From Zea mays (lineage: Eukaryota > Streptophyta > Magnoliopsida > Poales > Poaceae): 64,000 bases of DNA. Below are positions 12,141 through 22,268 of this stretch, one piece after another (within the stretch, counting starts at the first letter, position 1; the number at the start of each line of letters is the position of its first letter). Position numbers and translations under genes: made by a program. The notes under the pieces are model-generated. The model worked only from the letters and a program-made list of their open reading frames with translations, was not told where the DNA came from and made no database searches. The stretch covers positions 241,378,588-241,442,587 of the forward strand of contig NC_050099.1 of assembly GCF_902167145.1 (NCBI RefSeq), read 5' to 3'.

Positions 12141-12377
12141 GCACGGAGTTGTCGCACGCGAGGGTGGCTAGCGCTGAGCCTCGCGGTGACTTCGTATTGG
12201 TCGAATGTCGAAGACCGTCGTCGCGGTCTTTTTTCGACGCATGTTTTTGCGGGGGATTTTTCACTTGTATATTACATGGCTCCGCCTCGTTAAAAACCTC
12301 ACCCCTCGGGAGGAAAAGAGTGCGGGCCAGAATAAAATTGTTTTTGCGAATTACAAGGGCGAATCAGCCCTGATGAG

Positions 12378-15300
12378 TCAAACAAAAAATTTGCGGAGGT
12401 TGTCGATGTTCCAGGAGTGCTCCAGGTCTTCGCCGCTTGGCGTTGTGAGCCTGTAAGCGCTGGGGGAAGCTTTCATCTTGACTATGAAGGGGCCCTCCCA
12501 CCTGGGCTCCAGCTTGCCCCCGGACTCTGTCCGAGCTGTTCGGACGAGTACGAGGTCCCCTTCGCTGAATTCCCTTGGGATGACTGCGTGGTCGCGCCAT
12601 GCTTTTGTCTAGGCTTGGTATTTGTTCAGGGCTTGTAGAGCGAAGACTCGGTCTCCATCGATGAGATCCTTTGAAGTGGGCTCGTCCACGTCGGGGACGG
12701 CTGACGGAACTGTTCTCGGGGACCCATGTTTTATTTCTTGTGGGGTCATGGCCTCCGATCCGTATAGAAGGCGGAAAGGAGTGAACCCGGTCGCCCTGCA
12801 CTCAGTTGTGTTTAGTGCCCAGACCACCTCGGGTAACAAATCGGCCCACCTGCCCTTTTTTCATCGAGGAGCATCTTTTTGACAGCTGTGAAGATTTTTC
12901 CATTGGCGCGTTCCACAACTCCGTTGGACTGCGGGTGATAGACTGAGGCGAAGGCAAGCTTGGTGCCGATGGAGAAGCAAAAATCCTTGAAGTCTTGGCA
13001 GTCAAACTGCTTGCCGTTGTCGACTGTTAGTTCGGACGGTACTCCGAAGCGGCAAACAATGTTTTGCCAAAAGAATTTTTGGGCAGTCTTTGATGTTATT
13101 GTGGAGACAGCCCTTGCCTCGATCCATTTGGTGAAGTATTCGACAGCGACGAAGGCGAACTTAAGGTTCCCCTGAGTCGTAGGTAGGGGCCCGACGATGT
13201 CTAGGCCCGAGCGCTGGAGAGGCCAAGTGTGGGCGATCAGCTTTGTAAATTGCGAAGGGCTTCCTGATCGAGGGGAAAACTTCTGGCAGGCTTCGCAGGA
13301 CCTTGTGACCCGTTTTGCGGCGCAGATCATTGCGGGCCAGTAGAAACCTTGGCGGATCACCTTAGCAGCTAGGGCCCTTGGCCCTGCGTGAGAGCCGCAG
13401 GTACCACTGTGGACTTCGCGTAGGATCTGGACACCTTCAGTTTCGGTGACGCATTTAAGCATTGGCTGACTGACCCCCTTCTTGTAGAGTTGGCCCTCAA
13501 TTAGTGCGAAGTCCCGGCTTCGATGTTTGAGGCGCTTGGCCTCGTTGATGTCGGTTGGGTGATAATACCCCTGTAGGAACAGAGTTATTGGTGCCCGCCA
13601 GTCTTCGGTCATGATAAGGTTGACTATGCGGTGGCCCTCGCTGTCATTGGTTATTTGGAGCCCTTCGGGGCTCCGGACGGCTGGTGTGCCGATGACATGG
13701 TAGAACACGTCGGAGGGCAGGGACTCACCTCTGGCGGCAGCCTTGGCCAATGCGTCGGCCTCTTCATTCTTGGCCCGGTCCACATGCTGCAAAGTGAATC
13801 CCTTGAATTGTCTCTCGAGACTTCGGATGGCCGCGAGGTATTGCATGAGTGCGGGGTCCTTCGCTGCATAGTCTTTCTCGACCTGGCCGGCAACTACCTT
13901 GGAGTCTGTTCTGATGATGCAGGTGGTGACCCCAAGGGCCCTCAGCTTGCGGAGACCGAGGATGACTGCTTCGTATTCTGCTATGTTATTTGTGCAACTG
14001 TCGGATTCCAGAGCGAAGCTGAGGCGAGCCGCATATCTGTGCTTGACTTCGGTTGGTGAGGTGATGACTGCCGCGGCGCCTGCCCCAGCATGGCACCATG
14101 CGCCGTCGCAATGGATCGTCCAAACCTTCTCTGCGGACGGGTCTGGCTGTGTTATTGGCCCAGTCCAGTCGACGACGAAGTCTGCCAGGACTTGTGACTT
14201 GATGGCTGTCCTGGGCTCGAAATTGATGTGGTAGCCGGAGAGTTCGACCGCCCACTTGGCGATCCTCACCGATGCTTCCGGGTTTCTGAACAATTCGCCG
14301 AGTCCCCTATCTGAGGTGACCCGGACCTTGAATGCTTCAAAATAATGGCGTAATTTGCGCGAAGACATAACGACTGCATAGGCAATCTTCTCCAGTTCTG
14401 TCATGTTACATTTGGACGGCGTCAGCACTTCGGAGACGTAATAAATTGGGCACTGCCTGATCACGCCCTCAACTGTCTGCTCCTGCACCAGTGCCGCGCT
14501 GACCGCATGCGGCGAAGCCGCAACATAGAGCAACAGAGGTAGTGAAGAGTCGGGGCTTGTAAGGACTGCCAACTCCGACAGGTACTATTTTAATGAGGCG
14601 AAGGCCGCTTCCTGCTCTGGTCCCCAAGCGAAGTCTTTTGCGCCCCGGAGAGTTTTGAGGAAAGGGAGACTTCGCTCAGCGGATCTGGAGATGAATCTGT
14701 TGAGGGCGGCCAATCTCCCTGTCAAGCGCTGGACGTCTCTGGCGGATTGCGGAGACGTCATGTTTATGATGGCTTGAATTTTGGTTGGGTTGGCCTCGAT
14801 GCCGCGGTGTGATACCAGGTAGCCCAATATTTTGCCTTGGCGAACGCCGAAGACGCACTTTTCCGGGTTTAGGCGGAGTCGTGCGTCTCGCATGTTCGCG
14901 AATGTCTCGGCGAGGTCGGTGAGATGGTCCGCCTTGCTCTTGCTGGCGACGACGATGTCGTCCACATATGTGAATATATTTCTGCCAACTTGCCCTTCGA
15001 GCACTGTCTTGGTAAGCCTGGAGAAGGTGGACCCGACGTTCTTGAGTCCCTCCGGCATTCTGATGAAGCAATATGTGCCGAAGGGTGTTATAAAGCTGGT
15101 GCTAGCCTTGTCTTCCTCCTTCATGTATATCTGGTGGTAACCGGAGAAGCAGTCGAGGAGTGACATGACTTCGCATCCGGCCGCGCTATCGACTATTTTG
15201 TCGATCCGCGGCAACGGGAAGTTGTCCTTTGGGCAGGCCTTATTGAGACTGGTGAAGTCGATGCACATTCGCCACTTCCCGCTCTTTTTCTGCACCATCA

Positions 15301-16327
15301 CAACGTTGGAGAGCCACGTGGGGTAAGCCACCGGCTCGATGAATTTGGCTTCCAGGAGGCAGTGCACTTCTGCCTTGGCGGCCTCTGTCTTCTCGTTGGA
15401 CATCTTGCGAAGCCGCTGTTTTTTCGGCCTCACCGAAGGGTCGATTCCCAAGCTGTGCTCAATTATGGATCGGCTGACCCCGACCAGGTCGAGGACTGAC
15501 CAGGCGAAGACATCTTTATTTTTGGACAGGCAACAGAGGAGCTTCTCCTCTTCATGCGAAGTGAGGTCTTCGCTGATAGTGACTGTCTGCTTGGGCGTGG
15601 CCTGGTCGAGGGGGACAGTCTTGGTCCCATCGTTGCTCTGCAGCTGTGCCTTGTCATGCTGTTTGTCGGTTGGGCTGGCGGGTGCGGGGGCCTCGCGCTG
15701 GGCCGTGAGGCAGTGCACGTTTCTTTGATCGGGCACGAAGTCCCACTCTATGTTGCGCGCAGTCTGTTGATTGCCATAGACCGTAATGACGCCTAACGGA
15801 CCTGGTATCTTCATACATAGGTACAGTCCGTGAATGGCTACCTCAAACTTATTGATGGAGCCCCGGCCCATGATGGCGTTGTACGGATATACCATATCCA
15901 CAATATCAAAGGTCACTTGCTCACTTCGGGCATTGGGTGCTACACCGAAGGAGAGAGGCAGCTCTATTTTGCCGACGGGAAAGGTGCCCTTGCCGCCGAA
16001 GCCATACAACGGGTTGTCCGAAGGCTTGAGCAGGCTGTGGCTTATGCCCATGCGATCGAAGGCGTGGAGGAAGATGATGTCTGCCTGACTGCCATTGTCG
16101 ACTAGGACTTTGTGCAGGTCCCAGCCTGCCACGCTGCAATTGATAACCATGGCGTCGCTGTGGGGGGCGCTGCGCAGGTCGACGTCTCGTGCGTCGAAGG
16201 TTAGCGGTATGTGGGACCACTTTGTTTGCACGACTGGGCCAGTGATGGCGACGTGGTTGATGCTGCGGTAGTGGTCCCGCTTCTGCCGCTTTGTGTCGAA
16301 GTCAGTGCTGGACCCCCCAGTGATCAT
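12378..16327 (-). pseudogene. Tat element pol (PR-RT-RNaseH-aRNaseH-IN)
   Basis: Main open pieces are 16327-14585, 14572-12812 and 12839-12378 (the last with a stop near 12609). Protease: VLVDNGSQADIIF, where DNG replaces the usual DSG/DTG. RT: WRMCIDFTSLNKACPKDNFP and FTYVDDIVVAS. The RT-linked RNase H looks degenerate (LLLYVAASPHAVSAALVQE). A second, archaeal-type RNase H follows with IHCDGAW, IAEYEAVILGL, IRTDSKVV and EEADALAKAA. Integrase has the H-H-C-C zinc domain, LDIVGPLP, TVDNGKQFD and HPQSNGVVERANG, and ends without a chromodomain. One in-frame stop near 14582 and a frameshift near 12825 interrupt it. Confidence 0.9.
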
Positions 16328-16673
16328 GTGAATGACTCCGCGATACGGCTGATCGGCGAAGTCTTCCTGCTTTGGGGCGTGGGGGATGTTTTGATGTTGC
16401 TAGTGTGGTGGTGGGGGTGGGGGAGGTACGATTTGTACTTCCTGATGGTGTTGGTAAGCGTGGTGCGGTGGATGCGGGGCGGGGGCGTGGATATATGGTG
16501 GAGGGGGTTGCTGGTAAGTGTGCGCGACAACTCTGGGGTTGTCGGCTGGCTGCGCCCGTGCCATCCTGTCTTTGGTGGCCTTCGTTTCTGGGCAGTCTTT
16601 GGTTTGGTGGGCGCAGTCTTCGCCATGGAAGAGGCAGTAGAATCGGCGCGGCGGCTGCGCACGCCCCCGACCC

Positions 16674-18104
16674 CTACCGCGAGTTCCATTTCCGCGGCCC
16701 TGGGGGGATATTCCTGGCGACGAGGGGCGTCAGCAGCGGGGTGCTGGTTGGCGATGTTGTGCACTTGCTGTTGGTTGCGGCCGTCTCGACCGGAGTCTTG
16801 CTGCGGAGTCCTTGTCCATGTTCGGTGGACTGTGGGGCATCTTTGGGCTTCCTTTGGGACTCAACCTTGCGCTGGTGGAGCTCTTCGGATTTGGCGTATT
16901 TTTCAAACAGTTGATATAATTCCTGGAGGTTCTTGGGCGGATCTCTAATGCAGTGGCTATAGAGGACGCCGGCGCGAAGGCCACTGATAGCGTAGTGGAT
17001 AGCGATCTGGTCATCGACTGAGGGCAGCTGTGACTTGAGTGTTAAAAATTTGCGGTAATACTCCCGCAGAGTCTCCTTTTCCAGCTGCTTGCAGAGCGAG
17101 AGTTCGGCCAAGGCGTCGGTGTCTGGGCGGTACCCTTGGAAGTTGAGCAGGAACTTGTCCCGGAGGCTTCTCCATGAATCAATGGACAGCGGAGGCAACC
17201 TGGTGAACCAGGTGAGAGCTGGGCCTTCGAGGGCGATGATGAAAGACTTGGCCATTTTGGCGTCGTCCCCTCCGGAAGATGCAACGGCGACCTGATAACT
17301 CATTATGTATTGTGCTGGGTCGATGATGCCGTTGTACTTGGGATAGGTCCCTGCCCGGAAGTTAGCGGGCCAAGGCATCACTTGCAGGTGTGGCGCCAGG
17401 GGACTTTGCTCGTCGAGGTAGTTGACCCCTTGGAATGGCGCGGCGTGCGGGAAGGTGTGGTCGCGCTGGGGGAAACGCGGGTCTTCCGGTTGTGCGCGCT
17501 GTTGCAGGGGTGGCCCGTGCTGCAGGCCGAGGTGGCCTTCACGCGTGTCTTCCAGTTGTGCGCGCTGCTGCAGGGGTGGCCCGTGCTGTAGGCCAAGGTG
17601 GCCTTCGCGCGTGTCTTCCAGTTGTGCGCGCTGCTGCAAGGGTGGCCCGTGCTGTAGGCCGAGGTAGCCTTCGTGCTGCATCAGTGCGATCTCCCGCTCG
17701 AGGTCCTGGGCCTTCTGCTCTTCGTCGCGTATCATTTGCCGAACCTTGGCTAGTGCGGACACGCGCTGGCGCTTGGCCTCCAGTACCTCTTTCTGCCTCT
17801 GGAGATTGCGGTTCTTGAGGCGCAGGGCGCGCAGCTGTAGCTGTTCTTCCGCTGAGACACCGAGGACTTCACCGTCCTCGGTGAGGTCTGCGCCCTCCGG
17901 TGGGGCGAAGCCTGGGGGAGGCTGCGATTGTCCTTCAAGGCCGCAGGTGCGGAGAGTGTCGTCTTCGCGGGTGCGGAGAACATCGTCTTTAGTGGCCTCT
18001 TGGTGGGTGGATTGGGTGAGGGCGAGGGCCTTGCCCTTTCTCGCGGCAAGTAGTGCTGCCTTCGCAGCCTCGTCAGCCTTCGAGCTAGCTTTCTTGGGTG
18101 CCAT
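16674..18104 (-). CDS. Tat element Gag (main open frame)
   Basis: The ATG at 18104 (MAPKKASSKADEAAKAAL) is the first one after the LTR and PBS; the frame stays open further upstream without support. Order: basic Ala-rich N-terminus, a charged coiled coil (LQRQKEVLEAKRQR), three copies of a 22-residue Q/L/P repeat, then the retrotransposon gag capsid domain (PKYNGIIDPAQYIMSYQVAV, WRSLRDKFLLNFQGY). The frame closes at 16674, but the zinc-knuckle sequence FYCLFHGEDCAHQTKDC continues in another frame at about 16640-16590, so one frameshift separates capsid from nucleocapsid. Gag would form the particle that packages element RNA. Confidence 0.85.
   Translation of the reverse strand: MAPKKASSKADEAAKAALLAARKGKALALTQSTHQEATKDDVLRTREDDTLRTCGLEGQSQPPPGFAPPEGADLTEDGEVLGVSAEEQLQLRALRLKNRNLQRQKEVLEAKRQRVSALAKVRQMIRDEEQKAQDLEREIALMQHEGYLGLQHGPPLQQRAQLEDTREGHLGLQHGPPLQQRAQLEDTREGHLGLQHGPPLQQRAQPEDPRFPQRDHTFPHAAPFQGVNYLDEQSPLAPHLQVMPWPANFRAGTYPKYNGIIDPAQYIMSYQVAVASSGGDDAKMAKSFIIALEGPALTWFTRLPPLSIDSWRSLRDKFLLNFQGYRPDTDALAELSLCKQLEKETLREYYRKFLTLKSQLPSVDDQIAIHYAISGLRAGVLYSHCIRDPPKNLQELYQLFEKYAKSEELHQRKVESQRKPKDAPQSTEHGQGLRSKTPVETAATNSKCTTSPTSTPLLTPLVARNIPPGPRKWNSR
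17481..17678 (-). repeat. 66-bp triplication inside Tat gag
   Basis: Three in-frame copies of 66 bp start at 17481, 17547 and 17613. Each encodes 22 residues containing LGLQHGPPLQQRAQLED. The copies are nearly identical, so the expansion is recent. Confidence 0.92.
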
Positions 18105-18130
18105 CGCGGATGGTTTCTTCGTAGCACGAA

Positions 18131-18142
18131 CGGTGGGCGCCA
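18131..18142 (-). other. Primer-binding site of the Tat element
   Basis: On the minus strand TGGCGCCCACCG lies two bases after the 5' LTR end. It is the TGGCGCC-type PBS common in grass gypsy elements and matches the PBS of the second Tat element (40071-40082). Confidence 0.8.
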
Positions 18143-18144
18143 AA

Positions 18145-18621
18145 TGTTGGAACTTGCTCTGTGCTGCAAGGGGATCCAGCGATGGGAGTAGTAACTTAAA
18201 CAGGGTTCTCGCACAAGATGGCAATAGCTCTGTTCATCTAGCCTCTCACGGGCACTGTGCGGGGGTATTTATAGGTGTCTGAGTGCCCAGCGTCCTGGGC
18301 TAAGGACGCATGTGCCCTCAGACACCTAGATTATCCCCAGAATATTCCCATAAAGCGGGGTTACAAACTGTAATTACAGGGATGCCTTTACAAATTAGGC
18401 CCGTAACACGCAGCGGCCACGCAGGGCCCGTTACAATGGGCCGGATCACACGTGGGCCTCCATGCTGGACGAGGCCGCACGGTGGGATGACCTCGTCACA
18501 GGTCTTCGTCCGATGTCATATCTGGCGAGGGGCGTCCCTGCCCGTTGTCTTGTCTCCGTTGGACCAACGACCACGGCGAAGACTTCGAGCAAAGGGTGGC
18601 GTCTTTGCCTTCGCCCCAACA
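18145..18621 (-). repeat. 5' LTR of the Tat element
   Basis: It is the partner of 6952-7428 and the same length. On the minus strand it starts TGTTGGGGCGAAGG and ends CCAACA. A minus-strand TATA box lies at 18273-18266. Target duplication tcagc follows at 18622. Confidence 0.95.
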
Positions 18622-18626
18622 TCAGC

Positions 18627-19964
18627 ACACTTGTGACCTCGTGCAAATGGTGCCCCACACTTGTAGCATAAACCCTTCGCCTTGTGATAAGCATATAATG
18701 ATGTGAGCCGATCATCAGACGATGTGCCTGTAGCAGTCTTGTCCTCCCCTGCTATAGAACTGCTCTTGATATCCCTGGCTGTCGAAACTGAAGCCCCAAA
18801 ATTCTTAGTATAATTTTTAGAATCCGGCCACCGAGATTCCCTCTTCTTCACCAAAGCTCCAGCTTCCTCCTGCAATTGGGCAAGAACAGCAGCAGTATCC
18901 ACGTCGGGAGGTCGTTGCAACATAACCACTGTCTTAATATCATCACGAAGACCATCAACAAATTTCATTGTATAATAAAGTGGATCCGGCATGGTTTGAT
19001 AAGCATTAAGCTGATCTACCAACTAGTGAAATTCCTCAACATAAGAGGCCACAGATGCAGTTTGGCGAATATGGAATAACTGTCTAAGCAACATCTGATG
19101 ATGATTCTTGCCAAATCGTTCGCGCACCATATGAGCAAATTGATCCCAGGTAAGTGAAACTAACTGAGACTCTACCGACTGCACCCAACGGGAAGCCGGC
19201 CCCGTGAACTGCATATAGGCTACCTGAATCCATAAACTCGGACCAACGGAATACATATGGAAATAGTCCTCACAACGTTTTTGCCACAATCTGGGATTCT
19301 CACCATCAAACGATGGGAACTGGATTTTAGGAAGATTGCCTAAGGTTCTCGGGTGAATCATATCCTGGAAGCCACCCCCATGCACCTCAGACCTAGAAGG
19401 ATAGTGCTCCCAAAACTGATAAGCCGAATACTGCTCACGATGAGGAGTGGGAGGTGGATTCATACCATTGTTCGGGAGATGGTTTGGGGAGAACGGAGCT
19501 CCACCACCATACTCCCGAGGCCGATGTGTAGCGCCGTGTCCAATCGGATCGTTGGGAAAACTCCATGGCGCAGGCGGTCGCTCCTCTTGGTTGTGAGGTG
19601 CGCCGTGGCCGCCATGTTCAAGAGCATCCGTCAAGCGATGGAGGTCGGAACGAACTGAATCGACGGAAGTTTGAAGCGATTCAATATATCCTTCAATCCG
19701 CGGCCGCCAAGATTCTTAGACCGAATTGACGTTCTCCAACGCCGCCATACGCGTAGTCGCATTGGCCGCGATGGCCCCGATACGCTCCTGAGCCGCCGCC
19801 TCCATGGCCGCGACTTGCGATATGACTTGGTCACCCACATCGCGGCGGAAGGCTTCGATCTCACCGTCTTCCAACTTGTCCTGCAACACTGTGATGTTGT
19901 CCACATTTGCACTGATACACCGCCTGAGCCTCCGTATGCGTAGGTTAGCACCAGGTTGGGTCAC
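18627..19964 (-). pseudogene. Chromovirus gag remnant
   Basis: Open pieces are 19964-19716, 19634-19023 and 19022 leftwards. They contain a capsid-like region (PKIQFPSFDGENPRLWQKRC, then WVQSVESQLVSLTWDQF) and a zinc knuckle, CYKCGAPFARGHKC, near 18650. The reading is cut just after that knuckle by the Tat insertion and resumes at 6946 in pol. A stop and frameshifts disable it. Confidence 0.85.
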
Positions 19965-21598
19965 TAGGGTGAATGCTTGAAGCTCGCAGCAATGGCGCCT
20001 CCGCGCCCATATTTTCGCACCGCCATAGATTCGTCTCGTGAGGGAGATAGCGGTGGACCGTTGGATTCCTGAAGCACCACTCCGATCAGATCTGGGCGTT
20101 GGTTGATGAGGACCGTTGATCTCAAAAACATGCGGTTAGGATTAGATGAGGTGTGCGGGGAATCTGGACCGTAGGATTTTAAATGAGCGACCGCGATTAG
20201 ATCTTAGATATCGTTTCGGCTTGATCTGACGCAGGCCGTTTGATCGGGATCAGACGCTCGGAGATTAGACCTGGGCGTTATAAAATCCGCGGCATTGATT
20301 TCTGATCGGACGGTTGTTATTGCGTACCCGCTCGGAACCATAGCGATATGATCTTGGCCGTTGGTTCTGATCTGGCGGCCCAGATACGCAGATACCCCTT
20401 CGGCCTGGAACTTTTATAAAAGAAACCCTATACTTTTAGGTATTCAACCCGCCGTTCACCAGTACTACTCACTGAGTCTTAGAACATTTACGTGTTAGCC
20501 CCTTTTATTCTCCGAATTTGGCGCCCAGTCCAGGGAATTAGAAATCCAGTAAAAGTAATTGGAAAATGATTTTTAAATGTGAAAATAAATGCTGGAATTT
20601 GTATAAATCATAGAAAATTCATATGAAGTTCAAATTAATCCATGAAAACAATAATAAAATTGATCTCCTAATTAATCTCATATCAAATACATAAAATCTT
20701 TGGAAATTCATAACTTCCCCGTTTTTAACTCTGAACCGTTCCAGTTGTGTTAGCTTCATATGAATATTTACTATACAATAACAACATTTACTATACCATG
20801 TCTCATTCTTTTATAATTAGATCTTTATTTAACTTATGTTGATTAGTCTTGTTAATCTGCTTACCATTATAATCTACTAAAATATGATCTATGATCAATT
20901 TATAATTTAGATTAAAGTTGAATTAATTACTACTTTAGGTTATCTTTTCTCTAGAATTATAAAATAAACATAGAACCTAGTATTAATCATTTAATCACAT
21001 CATAACTTGATGACCATAACCCCGATTTTAGTGGTTCTCGATTCTGTGATCTCGTAGCGACGTGTAGATCATTATTATGTAGTTTGTTCATATGTTTAGT
21101 GTGATGTTAATTTTGTCTATACCATGTCTGTTTGTATTGCTACGACTAGCAGTGAGGTCACGAGGATCTAAAGAATCATCTTGGTACTTGGATTCTCAAG
21201 TGCTAGATAATAAAACAAATGTGTAAACAAATGACTCAAGTGAATGTGCATAAACAGTACTGAGGATATGCATATATATCAAATACAATAAGCATATATG
21301 TGTTACTTGGGTTGTGTAAGAGTACTCTATGCTAACTCATCAATAAATACCTAATCCACAGTCTTTGTCTAGATCTATGAATGTCGGGCGATAGAGGGGA
21401 TCTAGAATAAATACATATGCTCTAATATCGGGGCTCCTGAACAAAAAAGAGATGCAATGCGCGATGCAATGACCCGATTAGAGAGATGTATAAACGGATA
21501 CAAATCACACATTTAGTTGGAGAATAAGGGTTACAATCAAATCCACTTCAATCGACCGAAATGCTTCAAAAAATCGACGGCAAACTCGGTGTATTTCA
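19965..21598 (+). other. Non-coding; probable remnant of a plus-strand LTR and leader
   Basis: 20040-20400 is rich in GATC-, CCGTTGG- and GATCTGG-like words. It is followed by TATAAAAG at 20415-20422 and a PBS-like TGGCGCCCAGTCC at 20519. That order (U3, TATA, short R/U5, PBS) suggests a degraded 5' LTR, but no second copy is present to confirm it. 20536-21598 is AT-rich, without a credible gene. Confidence 0.35.
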
Positions 21599-21877
21599 AT
21601 GTTGGATTACCTGGAACTTCTTGAATCGGGCTCCAATGCTGGGAGATTGAAGGATGTAAGCTGGATTGGAACGACGCTGGATTGGAGCAGCGAAAATCGT
21701 CTGGCGAGTCGCCTCCGACGAAAGGAAAGACTACGCGGCTGGGGTTTTCTTCCTATCGACGCGGGTTTGCCTCCGTTGATTGCGCGAATACGGTTTTAGA
21801 AACAGGAAACGTGGGAGAGGTGGCTGGCTGACGGAGGAAACGGTGTAACGGCGCTGTGACTGGAAACTGTTGACCCG

Positions 21878-22025
<148 letters not shown>

Positions 22026-22096
22026 GAGGCTTTTACAAAGAAGGCCAACTACTAGCATTCCAATATGGGCCCTTGATGTTCTGACAGGTATCGCGT

Positions 22097-22102
22097 TTTA
22101 TT
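22097..22102 (-). terminator. Candidate poly(A) signal of the carrier gene
   Basis: AATAAA on the minus strand lies about 170 bp after the stop codon at 22269. It is the best match in the 3' flank. Confidence 0.5.
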
Positions 22103-22268
22103 TCTACCAATAATAATGAAAATGCCCTGCATCATCTGTATCCTGAGGCCAAAAATACTACTATCTTACACCTCAGGCCCATTAAGTTAGAACCTACTCA
22201 TCAAGGAAGATCATGCCTCGACACTATCTATAGAGTCAGTCGCTGATATCCAGAATCTACAAAGTCAC

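Larger units (their letters stand above)
6952..18621 (-). mobile_element. Complete Tat-lineage Ty3/gypsy retrotransposon, 11.67 kb
   Basis: Two 477-bp LTRs (6952-7428 and 18145-18621) flank the element, bounded by identical 5-bp target duplications tcagc (6947-6951 and 18622-18626). In element sense (right to left): PBS, gag, protease, RT, RNase H, a second archaeal-type RNase H, integrase, a 77-bp tandem array, an opposite-strand gene, LTR. Dual RNase H and an antisense gene before the 3' LTR are known marks of the Tat lineage (Grande, Retand, RIRE2 and relatives). By eye the LTRs differ at about nine positions (2 percent), so the insertion is young. Stops and shifts in gag-pol suggest this copy is not autonomous now. 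Confidence 0.95.
3374..19964 (-). mobile_element. Decayed Ty3/gypsy chromovirus (Reina-like), interrupted
   Basis: Reading right to left the order is gag (19964-18627), protease, reverse transcriptase, RNase H, integrase and a C-terminal chromodomain (6946-3374). The two halves are separated by the Tat element at 6952-18621 and join cleanly when that insert and one copy of tcagc are removed. The chromodomain and the FFDD form of the RT motif place it among chromoviruses; Reina is my best guess from the compact layout. Many stops and shifts show it is dead. LTRs could not be recognised, so the outer limits are those of the coding remains. Confidence 0.8.
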
